This document shows, in pieces, positions 42,844-52,324 of a stretch of DNA of 56,815 nt; within the stretch, counting starts at the first letter, position 1; the number at the start of each line of letters is the position of its first letter. This stretch comes from an uncultured Bacteroides sp. (GTDB lineage Bacteria > Bacteroidota > Bacteroidia > Bacteroidales > Bacteroidaceae), in NCBI GenBank assembly GCA_900553185.1, contig USCT01000011.1:1-56815 (forward strand). The letters run 5' to 3'. The translations under genes and the position numbers were made by a program. Below the pieces are notes generated by a model, which did no database searches, was not told the DNA's origin, and saw only the letters and a program-made list of their open reading frames with translations.

Positions 42844-45108
42844 ATGAAAAAACATATATTGACGTATGCATTATTTGTATGTATGCTAGGAAGTTGTAGT
42901 TTGGATGGAATACGAACTTTTAATACTGATTATTTTCGGGTAGATATCAATTCCAAAGGATATATTGTAGGGATGTGGGACCGGACAAAAGAAAATCGGA
43001 ACTTTAGTCCGACAGACCAGCCCTCACCGTTGTTAGTACTTTACAATAGTCAGTTAAAGCGCTATTATTATCCGGAAAAAGCCAGTTTCAGCCATGGTAA
43101 ATATCGTTTGGAATATGAAAACGGTTCTGTGGCTACGGTAAAACTGGAGGAAAAGGACCGTTATTTCAAGCTGACTTTGGAAAAGCTTGAAAATCGGGAT
43201 GGGATAGACGGTGTACAGTGGGGAAACTATTATACCAATATTAATAACCTGTTGGGTGAAATAATAGGAGTAGCCAGAGATACATCGGCAGCCGTCGGTT
43301 ATGCTATCGGTGCTTTGGCACTGGATGATAATACCATCGGTGGAGAATCCCGTTTTACTTCGGAAACAGGTGCAGCCGGCTATATTGCACATACTCCTGA
43401 TCCGGAGAAATATCCCTTGCCGGTAACACTACATGAGGGACAGCAGTTTACTTTAGGTGGAGACGGAATCAATGACGTGGCTTTCTATAACCGGAAGGAA
43501 CCCTATTATCGGATGTTATATGGGAATACTGCAGGAGTGGATTGTAACGGACGTATCAATATCCGTTATCATTCACGTGACAGACAGAAAGGGGACTTGA
43601 TTTATTCTCCGGAAGGTGTACCCATCCAGCAGAACAATGAACCGAACCATATGCAACGCCAAGCTGTACCTGGTGTGGATTATATCGGGTCATCCATCGC
43701 TCTTTGGGGAAGTCCGGACAGTATTGCACTGATGGATGTGATACAGACTATTGTACTGGAAGAAGGATTACCTTATCCTACTTTCAATGGGAAGTGGGTA
43801 AAGGATCCGACTTCTTTCATGCCTGACTTGTTTATTACCGGAAGTCCTTATGACAGTATTGCATCGTATGCAAAACAAATGGGAGTACGGGTAATACATT
43901 CTTATAATCAGCCGTTCTTGCAACCCGATCGTTCTAATGGGGGATTTATTGACGGACGAAATGAAGAAAAAAAACCTTTTCATTTTATGACAAGTAATCT
44001 TTCACATCGTGAATATGCAGAACTTCTTAAGAAAGACAGTCTGATTCTCGGACGAACTAGTATTTCTAATTCGTTAGCTCCAGGAACGAAGGATTGTAGT
44101 CCGGTTCCCTCAGACAGTATCTGTATTTTGCATCGTCGTTACTTAACAGCTGATTTGAATGAAAATGATACACTAATCTATATTGATAATCCTGCCTACT
44201 TGGAGGAAGTTGCGTGCTGGGAGGGGCACTCGCCGGAATTGAATATGGTAAAGATTGGAAAAGAATTGATTCATTACATAGGTGTCAGCCGTGAAAAGCC
44301 TTACCGATTGCTGAAGGTAACTCGTGGCTATTGGAATACAATGCCAACAGCTCATGTCAAAGGAGATGCTGTAGATAAACTCCAGCCTGCTGTGGGGGGA
44401 GCCTATACTGGGTTGATTCCTAACTTGGAGTTGCAGGACGAAATAGCGAAACATTATGCAGATGTCTGTAAAAATAGTGGTCTGGGATATTATGATTTTG
44501 ATGGACAAGAGTTCTTCTTCCATACAGGATTCGGTTCGTACTCTGTAAAACGTTTCTTCCGCCACATGTTTACCCGTGCAAAAGAATTGGGAATACCTGA
44601 TATCCGTTTCACAGGAGCAACGCTTTCTGAAGGTTCCTGGCATTATCAGAGTATCTGGAATGTAGGTGGCGGTCTGAACATGTATGATGCAGAAAAGCGT
44701 CTTTGGGGAAGTACGACCAGTCAGGGAAAAGATTTGCGTGATGTAACGTTTGCCAATTTCTTTCCTTCTTCTTTTGGACATAATTTTTCTGTTTCTGCTC
44801 ATACGACAGTTGAAATATTTGAACACATTGAAGCGACGGCTATCGGTTACAATGCAACTTATTCATTGAATCTGAATCCTAAAGATGTAGAAAGCTGTCC
44901 GCAGAAATATGCCATATTCAATGTAATCAAAACTTGGGAAGAAGCACGTCGTGCCGATGCATTCCCGACTCACATCAAGAAATTGCTCCAAAATCCGGAC
45001 CTGAGTTGGAGGTTGGAAAAGAAGGTGGGGAAAGACGGATGGACATTGTATCAGATGGAAAACGGGCAGAAGGGACGTTCCTTTGATTTGTATCCGAAGC
45101 AGCAATAA
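42844..45108 (+). CDS. Lipoprotein, putative TIM-barrel glycosidase of unknown family (family Y, copy 2)
   Basis: The start at 42844 gives a clean lipoprotein signal (MKKHILTYALFVCMLGSCSL); the frame is open further upstream only from a TTG. The 754-residue protein is related throughout to the one at 13915: an N-terminal beta domain (YFRVDINSKGYIVGMWDRTK), a barrel-like centre with the conserved acidic site YYDFDGQEFFFHTG (Asp551, Asp553), and the same inserted beta module (VTRGYWNTMPTAHVKGDAVD). It ends at LYPKQQ without the C-terminal beta-sandwich of copy 1. I do not recognise the family. Position among GH92 and GH2 genes in both halves of the locus supports a glycosidase role. A sugar-binding or epimerase-like role is not excluded. 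Confidence 0.55.
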   Translation: MKKHILTYALFVCMLGSCSLDGIRTFNTDYFRVDINSKGYIVGMWDRTKENRNFSPTDQPSPLLVLYNSQLKRYYYPEKASFSHGKYRLEYENGSVATVKLEEKDRYFKLTLEKLENRDGIDGVQWGNYYTNINNLLGEIIGVARDTSAAVGYAIGALALDDNTIGGESRFTSETGAAGYIAHTPDPEKYPLPVTLHEGQQFTLGGDGINDVAFYNRKEPYYRMLYGNTAGVDCNGRINIRYHSRDRQKGDLIYSPEGVPIQQNNEPNHMQRQAVPGVDYIGSSIALWGSPDSIALMDVIQTIVLEEGLPYPTFNGKWVKDPTSFMPDLFITGSPYDSIASYAKQMGVRVIHSYNQPFLQPDRSNGGFIDGRNEEKKPFHFMTSNLSHREYAELLKKDSLILGRTSISNSLAPGTKDCSPVPSDSICILHRRYLTADLNENDTLIYIDNPAYLEEVACWEGHSPELNMVKIGKELIHYIGVSREKPYRLLKVTRGYWNTMPTAHVKGDAVDKLQPAVGGAYTGLIPNLELQDEIAKHYADVCKNSGLGYYDFDGQEFFFHTGFGSYSVKRFFRHMFTRAKELGIPDIRFTGATLSEGSWHYQSIWNVGGGLNMYDAEKRLWGSTTSQGKDLRDVTFANFFPSSFGHNFSVSAHTTVEIFEHIEATAIGYNATYSLNLNPKDVESCPQKYAIFNVIKTWEEARRADAFPTHIKKLLQNPDLSWRLEKKVGKDGWTLYQMENGQKGRSFDLYPKQQ

Positions 45109-45207
45109 TGAGGCATAGGGCAAGCTATGCAGTAACAGAGAGTATCAAGCATATTCCCTATTACTGGCTGTTCTATATTCTATAGTAAAGATTTGGTTTG
45201 TAGAATA

Positions 45208-47766
45208 ATGACTATAAGAAAATACATTGTAAACTTGTTGCTACTTGCATTTTCAATACATCTTGGAGCTGAGAATGTGAGGGTAATAGAGAATTTTGAC
45301 TATAATTGGTTGTTCGGACGGTACGGATTACAGGCCGACGGTTCCAAAATAGAGGAACCGGCAGCAGTACAGGATGTGTCATTCAATGATTCATGCTGGA
45401 AGCAGCTGGATTTGCCGCATGATTGGGCTGTTGAAGGGCCTTTCCGTACTGATCTGGAGGGATTTACCGGTAAACTTCCTTGGCGTGGAATCGGTTGGTA
45501 CAGGAAACATTTCAAGGTAGACAAGACTGACATAGGGAAAAGGTTCTATTTGGATTTTGATGGAGCAATGGCTCATGCCGAAGTTTGGTTGAACGGTAAG
45601 AAAGTAGGTGGACATCCTTATGGTTATACTTCTTTTCGAGTGGATTTAACTCCCCAACTGTCTTTTGAAGGTGAAAATGTAGTAGCTGTGCGTCTGAATA
45701 CTGAAAATATCGGTTCACGCTGGTATCCAGGTGCAGGAATCTATCGGCATGTACGTTTGGTAAAAACTTCACCGGTACACGTGGATCATTGGGGCGTTTT
45801 TGTAACGACTCCTTCTATTTCGGATGTAGAAGCGGAAGCGCTAGTTCATGTTCAGGTACGGAATCATTTGTCTGTACCGGTAAAGGGACATTATTCCGTA
45901 TCAGTGTACGAGTTGTATGCGGATAATCAGACCGGACGGAAAGTCGCTTCTAGTAGTCATGTGCGGTTGGATCTTCCTGCAAATGCTACGGCACAGGATA
46001 GTGTTTCTTTGAGAATCCTTTCTCCCAAACGTTGGAGTCTGGAAGCTACCAACCGTTATTTGGCTAGGGTAAAGGTGTATGATGGAAAATATCTGGTGGA
46101 TACTTATGAAGTTCCGTTTGGTTTCCGCACCATACAGTTTACCCACGACAACGGCTTTCTGTTGAACGGGAAACGTGTACAAATACAGGGTACCTGTAAT
46201 CATCATGATTTGGGGGCATTGGGAACAGCTATTAATATGGTAGCTTTGGAACGTCAACTGAAGATCTTGAAGAGTTTCGGATGTAATGCCCTCCGGACCT
46301 CGCATAACATACCTGCTCCGGAACTGTTGGAACTGGCGGATAAAATGGGATTTCTGGTGATGGATGAAGCTTTCGATTGTTGGAGAGAGGGAAAACAGTC
46401 GGGTGACTACGGTTCTTTGTTTGACGAATGGCATGAGAAGGATCTGAAGGCATTGGTGTGCAGGGATAGAAATCATCCTTCCGTGATTTTGTGGAGTACG
46501 GGTAATGAAGTTTCCGAACAGTATCATCCGGAATTGGGTATAGCCCGTCATCTTACGGAGGTGGTACATCGATATGACAAGACCCGTCCGGTCACTTTCG
46601 GAGCTTCCTATCCCAGTAAATCAGCCATGAACGGTACCGAACTACAGGTAGATGTACACGGTATGAATTATGCTGCCGGTGTTTATGGAGGACCTGATTT
46701 TTACGGGGAGTTCCTGAATAAAGAGGGACATGAGCATTTGTCTGGTTTCTCTAGTGAAAGTAGTTCAACAATGAGTTCCCGCGGCGAGTATTTCCCTCGC
46801 AAATTCCATGTTTCATCGTATGATTTGAATGAACCGGGTTGGGGTGGATTGCCTGATCAGGAGTTTGCCGCTCTTGATCGTTATCCGGCTATTTGCGGAG
46901 AATTCGTGTGGACTGGGTTTGATTATCTGGGTGAGCCTACGCCTTTTAACAGTGACAAGACAGTCTTGCTGAATCATGCTGCGGCTGTCAGCAAGGAAGA
47001 ATTGAAGAAACAGGAAGAAGAGCTTAAAAAAATAGAGCAGAATCGTCCTACTTCGCGTAGCAGTTATTTTGGAATTGTTGATTTGGCAGGTTTCCCAAAA
47101 GACCGTTATTATCTTTATCAGTCACGTTGGAGACCAGATTATCCGATGGTACATATTCTACCTCATTGGAATTGGGAAGATAAGAATGGAAAAAATGTGC
47201 CGGTATTCGTCTATTCGTCCGGTGATGAGGTGGAACTTTTTTTGAATGACAGATCGTTGGGAAAGAAATTCAAACAGCCGTATGAATATCGTTTCCGGTG
47301 GGATAGTGTTTGTTATGAATCTGGTGAGTTGAAAGCAATCGCATATAAAGACGGTAAGAAATGGGCGGAGAAACACGTGCGGACAACCGGTAAGCCGGTA
47401 AAACTGAAGCTAACTCCTGATAAGACAGTGCTGAAGTCGGATGGTGAAGATTTGATTTTTGTACGGGTATCCATTCTGGATGCGGATGGCAATGAAGTCC
47501 CCACGGCTGAACCTGTGATTACGAGTTCTGTGTCCGGACCTGGAGTGATTGTTGCTACGGATAATGGCGATCCCACTTGCCTGATTCCTTTCCACGAACC
47601 GAAACGTCCTGCTTTTAATGGCTTATATCTGGCAATCGTGAAGGCTCGGAGAGGCAGTGAAGGGACATTGCATTTGTGTGTAGAGGCTGATGGACTGGGT
47701 AAAGAAGAAATTGATATCCGGATTCAGAATGAGGGGTTGGAAAAAAGATACCTGTTGACAGACTGA
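45208..47766 (+). CDS. GH2 beta-galactosidase-like enzyme
   Basis: The ATG at 45208 gives a signal peptide (MTIRKYIVNLLLLAFSIHLG) and an 852-residue protein. It is the close relative of the lipoprotein at 21805 but is secreted without a lipid anchor. Jelly-roll: GIGWYRKHFKVDKTDIGKRF, SRWYPGAGIYRHVRLVKTS. Barrel: acid/base Glu434 (LWSTGNEVSEQ) and likely nucleophile Glu517 (GFSSESSSTMSSRG). C-terminal: GEFVWTGFDYLGEPTPFNSD, then the DUF4982 and immunoglobulin-like domains ending KEEIDIRIQNE. Different localisation from its paralogue suggests action on different-sized products. Beta-galactosidase is the best guess within GH2. Confidence 0.92.
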   Translation: MTIRKYIVNLLLLAFSIHLGAENVRVIENFDYNWLFGRYGLQADGSKIEEPAAVQDVSFNDSCWKQLDLPHDWAVEGPFRTDLEGFTGKLPWRGIGWYRKHFKVDKTDIGKRFYLDFDGAMAHAEVWLNGKKVGGHPYGYTSFRVDLTPQLSFEGENVVAVRLNTENIGSRWYPGAGIYRHVRLVKTSPVHVDHWGVFVTTPSISDVEAEALVHVQVRNHLSVPVKGHYSVSVYELYADNQTGRKVASSSHVRLDLPANATAQDSVSLRILSPKRWSLEATNRYLARVKVYDGKYLVDTYEVPFGFRTIQFTHDNGFLLNGKRVQIQGTCNHHDLGALGTAINMVALERQLKILKSFGCNALRTSHNIPAPELLELADKMGFLVMDEAFDCWREGKQSGDYGSLFDEWHEKDLKALVCRDRNHPSVILWSTGNEVSEQYHPELGIARHLTEVVHRYDKTRPVTFGASYPSKSAMNGTELQVDVHGMNYAAGVYGGPDFYGEFLNKEGHEHLSGFSSESSSTMSSRGEYFPRKFHVSSYDLNEPGWGGLPDQEFAALDRYPAICGEFVWTGFDYLGEPTPFNSDKTVLLNHAAAVSKEELKKQEEELKKIEQNRPTSRSSYFGIVDLAGFPKDRYYLYQSRWRPDYPMVHILPHWNWEDKNGKNVPVFVYSSGDEVELFLNDRSLGKKFKQPYEYRFRWDSVCYESGELKAIAYKDGKKWAEKHVRTTGKPVKLKLTPDKTVLKSDGEDLIFVRVSILDADGNEVPTAEPVITSSVSGPGVIVATDNGDPTCLIPFHEPKRPAFNGLYLAIVKARRGSEGTLHLCVEADGLGKEEIDIRIQNEGLEKRYLLTD

Positions 47767-47817
47767 TAGAAGGATGATGATTGATAAATGAGAATAATAA
47801 TTGAAAATATTGATAGA

Positions 47818-50040
47818 ATGAATAAGTTAGGTATTTTGATAGGTTTAATGCTGTCATTCGGTATGACATGTAAAGCTCAGCACTGGTTACCGGACACTTG
47901 TAACGTAAAATCTCCTTATCGTTTGCTGGAATGTACGTATGAGGGTCCTCAACTAGTTAAATGTTCGGATGTAGCTACTGACTGGTCGGTAGAGAAGCTG
48001 GTAGATGATAAAGAGGATGGTAAGGAATATACCTTTACTTTTACAGCTCTCCGTAATCTGGAAAAAGCGGGGGTAGCAGTCGCTTTCGATGAGGACAGAT
48101 GGAGCAGTGACAACTATGTGATGATTCCGGCAGCTGTCTATAACGGGAACCGGCAACGGATAGTTAACCGTGATTATGCGACAGGACTGGACAAGGCTGA
48201 TTATTACCGGAAGGATTTGGCTTTGACTTCCAATCCGATACCTCAGTTGTCACCGGAGTTCGGAGCTGAATCTCGTTTGGAAGTCCTGGTGAATAATGCT
48301 GCGACTCCAGCGATAGTTTATCTGAACCGGGCAACACGGAAAGGTACGATTCTGCTGACAGATCAAGGAATCGAATGGAACGGACAGATTCTGGATCATG
48401 GGTTGATTGTAGAAGAAAGCCGTGACCGCAGTCATGCCTCGTTTGTCATCAGTGCTCCGGGGGTGCGTGAAAAGAAACCGGAGTTCATCGGTTTCAGTAA
48501 GAGTCCGGACAGAGGGATTTCAGTTAAAAAAGGAGAACAGATAGCCGTAAAGGTAACAAGAATCGATTTTTATTGTGAAGATGTGCCGGCTTTGTTGGAA
48601 CGGTTTATGAAATACCGTAAAACACATACACAGACTGAGGAGCCGCGTAACTTGATGCCGATGAGTGAGGTGCTGACCAGAATGGTCAGGAATGTCGATG
48701 AACGGTATTACAAAGGCAGTCAGTGGGAATACTATTGTCCGGAGAATGCCGACTGGATGTCGTACGGCTGGATTGGTGGTCTGATGAATACATACCCGAT
48801 GCTTGGCTTGGGAGATGCAGAACATGAGCAAAAGGTGTTGCATACGTTCGATTTTGCGTTACCTCGTGCCAAAGGTGCCAGCGGATATTATTATGATGTT
48901 CTCGGTTCGGATGGTAATGTGCTTTATCGGGATGCCGCTGCACTTCAGAAAGGGATAGGGCTGACACGCAAGAACGCGGATATCCTGTATTGGATGGTCA
49001 AACAATTCATGTTGCTGGAGGCGCAGGGAAAACAGGCTGTTATCCGTCCGGAATGGAAGAATCAGGTACGTCAACTGGCAGATGCCTTTGTTAATACCTG
49101 GCGGAAGCATCGTACGTGGGGGAATTACATTGATGTGGAATCCGGTGATATAGCTGTGTATAATACCACCGGTGGTGCCATGGCAGTAGCCGGTCTGGTT
49201 TTGGCTTCCCGGTATTTTGGTTGTCCGGATTATTTGCAGGTAGCCCGGGAGGCAGCTTCCGGTTATTATGCAGATTTCGCATTGATTGGATTTACATCGG
49301 GAGGATGTGGAGACATCCTTCAAAATGCCGATTCGGAAACGGCGATTGCACTGACTACTTCGTTGGTGACCCTTTATGAAGCTACCGGTGAAGCCGTTTA
49401 TCTGAAACAGGCACAGGATCTGGCCAATCTGTGTGCTACTTGGACCGTTTCTTTTGCTTACCGTTTGCCTGACAATACACCATTGGCTAAATTAGGGGCA
49501 AATCTGACGGGGGCTGTATGGGCGAGTACCCAGAACAAGCATGGAGCGCCTGGATTCTGTACACAGTCCGGTGATGCCCTGTTCAAGATTTACCGTGCTA
49601 CGGGGAATACACGTTATGCCGATTTGCTCCGTGATGTGATTCATGCCCATGCGGAAGGTGTACAGCCGAACGGTAAGATTACGGAACGGCTGACTTATTG
49701 CGATGCGGATAGCCGTGGTTCCCGGGGTGACGGAGGAAAAACGGGATGGAATGAAACCAATGGAGCCATGATGGCGCTGGAAATTCCGGGAATTTATATA
49801 CGGACCGACCTGTCGGAAGTGTATGTGTTTGATCATGTGACTGTTGAAATGATAAAGCAGAACAACCAAGAAATCCTGTTGAAGGTCTCAAATCCGACAG
49901 CTTATGATGCTGTTGTTACGGTATTTGCCGAGGACGGTGTACAGGCTGCACGTCCGTTGGGTGACAATGCTTTCCTGAACTGGAAGGATAAGATTAAGGT
50001 GAAAGCCGGCAAATCGGTGACTTACAAGGTCAGAAAGTAG
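47818..50040 (+). CDS. Secreted six-hairpin (alpha/alpha)6 enzyme of unrecognised family
   Basis: Starting at the ATG 47818, the 740-residue protein has a signal peptide (MNKLGILIGLMLSFGMTCKA). The N-terminal third is a beta-sandwich. The rest is helical with repeating hairpins, rich in Trp/Gly/Asp: WMSYGWIGGLMNTYPMLGLG, YIDVESGDIAVYNTTGGAMA, GFTSGGCGDILQNADSETAI and TYCDADSRGSRGDGGKTGWN. A beta domain closes it (KIKVKAGKSVTYKVRK). This is the fold of six-hairpin glycosidases (GH88, GH105, GH127, GH154 and similar). No family signature is clear to me and no catalytic residue can be named safely. Asp and Glu in DADSET and in the GWNETNGAM segment are candidates. It lies between GH2 and GH3 genes. 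Function is likely hydrolytic, substrate unknown. Confidence 0.6.
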   Translation: MNKLGILIGLMLSFGMTCKAQHWLPDTCNVKSPYRLLECTYEGPQLVKCSDVATDWSVEKLVDDKEDGKEYTFTFTALRNLEKAGVAVAFDEDRWSSDNYVMIPAAVYNGNRQRIVNRDYATGLDKADYYRKDLALTSNPIPQLSPEFGAESRLEVLVNNAATPAIVYLNRATRKGTILLTDQGIEWNGQILDHGLIVEESRDRSHASFVISAPGVREKKPEFIGFSKSPDRGISVKKGEQIAVKVTRIDFYCEDVPALLERFMKYRKTHTQTEEPRNLMPMSEVLTRMVRNVDERYYKGSQWEYYCPENADWMSYGWIGGLMNTYPMLGLGDAEHEQKVLHTFDFALPRAKGASGYYYDVLGSDGNVLYRDAAALQKGIGLTRKNADILYWMVKQFMLLEAQGKQAVIRPEWKNQVRQLADAFVNTWRKHRTWGNYIDVESGDIAVYNTTGGAMAVAGLVLASRYFGCPDYLQVAREAASGYYADFALIGFTSGGCGDILQNADSETAIALTTSLVTLYEATGEAVYLKQAQDLANLCATWTVSFAYRLPDNTPLAKLGANLTGAVWASTQNKHGAPGFCTQSGDALFKIYRATGNTRYADLLRDVIHAHAEGVQPNGKITERLTYCDADSRGSRGDGGKTGWNETNGAMMALEIPGIYIRTDLSEVYVFDHVTVEMIKQNNQEILLKVSNPTAYDAVVTVFAEDGVQAARPLGDNAFLNWKDKIKVKAGKSVTYKVRK

Positions 50041-50087
50041 ATTGATGGAAAATAACTAATGGTTTAAATCTAAAAACATATTACATC

Positions 50088-52313
50088 ATGAAAAACAAGA
50101 TTGTAACTTATGGAATCCTGTTCTTCTGCAACCTGATTCCGTTACAGGCGAAGGATTATGATTATCCGTTTCAGAATCCTTCCTTACCGGTGGAAGAACG
50201 TGTAGAGGATTTGATTTCGCGTTTGACGCTTTCCGAGAAGGTACAGATGATGAAGCACCAGTCACCTGCCGTAGAACGTCTGGGGGTACCTGCCTACAAT
50301 TGGTGGAACGAAGCACTGCACGGTGTGGCACGGACTTCGGAGAAAGTGACTGTTTTTCCTCAAGCTATCGGTATGGCTGCTACTTTCGATACGGAGGCGT
50401 TGGAAAAGGCGGCAGGTATGATCTCCGAAGAAGGGCGTGCCCTGTTCAATGAGGATGTACGTGAAGGGAAAACGGGAACTATATACCGGGGATTGACCTA
50501 CTGGACTCCCAATGTTAACATCTTCCGGGACCCCCGTTGGGGACGTGGACAGGAGACCTATGGTGAAGACCCGTATCTGACCGCCAAAATGGGCAGCGCG
50601 ATGGTCCGTGGTCTGGAGGGCGATGACCCGGTTTACCTGAAGGCCGTGACTTGTGCAAAGCATTACGCCGTACACAGCGGACCTGAACACAACAGACATT
50701 CGTTTAACGCCGAGGTCGATGCCTATGATTTGTGGGATACCTATCTGCCCGCATTCAGGGAGTTGGTAGTCAAGGCAAAGGTACATGGTGTCATGTGTGC
50801 CTATAACCGTCTGGACGGACAGCCGTGCTGCGGGAACAATGAGATTTTACAGAATATATTACGTTATCAGTGGAAATTCGATGGTTATGTCACTTCCGAC
50901 TGTGGAGCCATCAATGACTTTGCCCATAACCACAAGACACATGCGGATGACATGCTGGCCGTCAGCGATGCTGTGCTGAATGGTACGGACCTGGAATGTG
51001 GAAATCTGTATCAGTTGTTGGAACAGGGAGTGAACAAGGGGTATCTTTCGGAGAAGGACATTAATGTTTCCTTGAAACGGTTGTTCACGATTCTCTTCAA
51101 GATAGGACTGTTTGATGGGGGAGATATGAGCCGTAATCCTTATTTCTCGATAGGCAGGGAGGTACTGGAATGCCCGGCGCACAAGGCACAGGCTTATGAA
51201 ATGGCTTGCAAGTCGATGGTCCTGCTGAAGAATGAGAAGAATACCTTGCCTTTGGACCTGAAGAAGCTGAAAAGGATAGCCCTGATAGGTCCCAATGCGG
51301 ATGACCCGCAGACATTGCTGGCGAACTATTACGGAACACCCAGTGAGATCATCACTCCGCTCAAGAGCCTGCAAAGAAGGCTGGAAGGGAAGGTCGAAAT
51401 CGATTATATGAAAGGGGTGGACCATGTTAAGAAACTGGATGACGGACCTTCATTCCAGGAAATTGCTGATCGTGCTAAACAATCGGATGTCATTGTATTT
51501 GTTTCTGGAATCAATGCGAATTATGAAGGTGAGGCAGGTGATGCCGGTGCGGGTGGTTTTGCCGGCTTTGCCAGTGGTGACCGTACTACTTTGCAATTGC
51601 CACAGGTACAGCTGGATTTGTTGAAAGAATTGAAAAAGACAGGACGTCCGTTGATTATTGTCAATATGTCCGGTTCTGTAATGAGTTTCGAATGGGAAAG
51701 TCAGCATGCCGATGCGATTATCCAGGCCTGGTATGGAGGACAGTCGGCCGGAGATGCCATTACTGATGTCTTGTTGGGTATTTATAATCCTTCCGGACGG
51801 ATGCCTCTGACCACATATATGAAAGATGAAGATCTGCCTGCTATGGAAGATTATTCCATGTCTAACAGAACTTACCGTTATTTCAGAGGGCAGGTACGTT
51901 ATCCATTCGGGTATGGTTTGAGTTATACGAGTTTCAAGTACGAAGTATGCCCAGCCGATACGGTGGTTGAAACAGGAAAGCCGATTACATACAGCGTAAA
52001 GGTTACAAACACAGGAAAACGGGACGGGGATGAAGTGGTCCAGTTATATGTTTCACATTCGAAACAGGGAACGACAGAACGTATGCCTTTGTGTGCCTTG
52101 AAAGGTTTCAAGCGGATTTCCTTGAAAAAAGGGGAGAGTAAGATTGTTTCTTTTGTGCTTTCACCGGAAGACTTGGCTTTAGTGGCTTCGAGTGGTATTT
52201 TACGAGAAAAAGCTGGTAAAGCTGATATATACATTGGTGGTGGTCAACCTCAGCAATCACAAGGTGTTTTTTATCCTTTATGTATAAAAGGTGATGTCTT
52301 TCAAATTAACTAA
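50088..52313 (+). CDS. GH3 beta-glycosidase (beta-xylosidase/beta-glucosidase type)
   Basis: The 741-residue secreted protein has a signal peptide ending IPLQA. GH3 N-terminal barrel (about 30-330): LPVEERVEDLISRLTLSEKV, KHYAVHSGPEHNRHSFNAEV and nucleophile Asp271 in GYVTSDCGAINDF. GH3 C-terminal alpha/beta sandwich (about 370-590): IALIGPNADDPQTLLANYYG, where the acid/base should lie, probably in the GEAGDAGAGGFAGFASGDRT loop. A fibronectin-III-like domain closes it (about 640-735). The SDCGAI and WWNEALHGVAR forms are typical of the plant-like beta-xylosidase / alpha-L-arabinofuranosidase branch of GH3. Exo-removal of beta-xylose, arabinose or glucose is expected. The next gene starts 11 bases later. 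Confidence 0.94.
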   Translation: MKNKIVTYGILFFCNLIPLQAKDYDYPFQNPSLPVEERVEDLISRLTLSEKVQMMKHQSPAVERLGVPAYNWWNEALHGVARTSEKVTVFPQAIGMAATFDTEALEKAAGMISEEGRALFNEDVREGKTGTIYRGLTYWTPNVNIFRDPRWGRGQETYGEDPYLTAKMGSAMVRGLEGDDPVYLKAVTCAKHYAVHSGPEHNRHSFNAEVDAYDLWDTYLPAFRELVVKAKVHGVMCAYNRLDGQPCCGNNEILQNILRYQWKFDGYVTSDCGAINDFAHNHKTHADDMLAVSDAVLNGTDLECGNLYQLLEQGVNKGYLSEKDINVSLKRLFTILFKIGLFDGGDMSRNPYFSIGREVLECPAHKAQAYEMACKSMVLLKNEKNTLPLDLKKLKRIALIGPNADDPQTLLANYYGTPSEIITPLKSLQRRLEGKVEIDYMKGVDHVKKLDDGPSFQEIADRAKQSDVIVFVSGINANYEGEAGDAGAGGFAGFASGDRTTLQLPQVQLDLLKELKKTGRPLIIVNMSGSVMSFEWESQHADAIIQAWYGGQSAGDAITDVLLGIYNPSGRMPLTTYMKDEDLPAMEDYSMSNRTYRYFRGQVRYPFGYGLSYTSFKYEVCPADTVVETGKPITYSVKVTNTGKRDGDEVVQLYVSHSKQGTTERMPLCALKGFKRISLKKGESKIVSFVLSPEDLALVASSGILREKAGKADIYIGGGQPQQSQGVFYPLCIKGDVFQIN

Positions 52314-52324
52314 TCACTGAAAAT

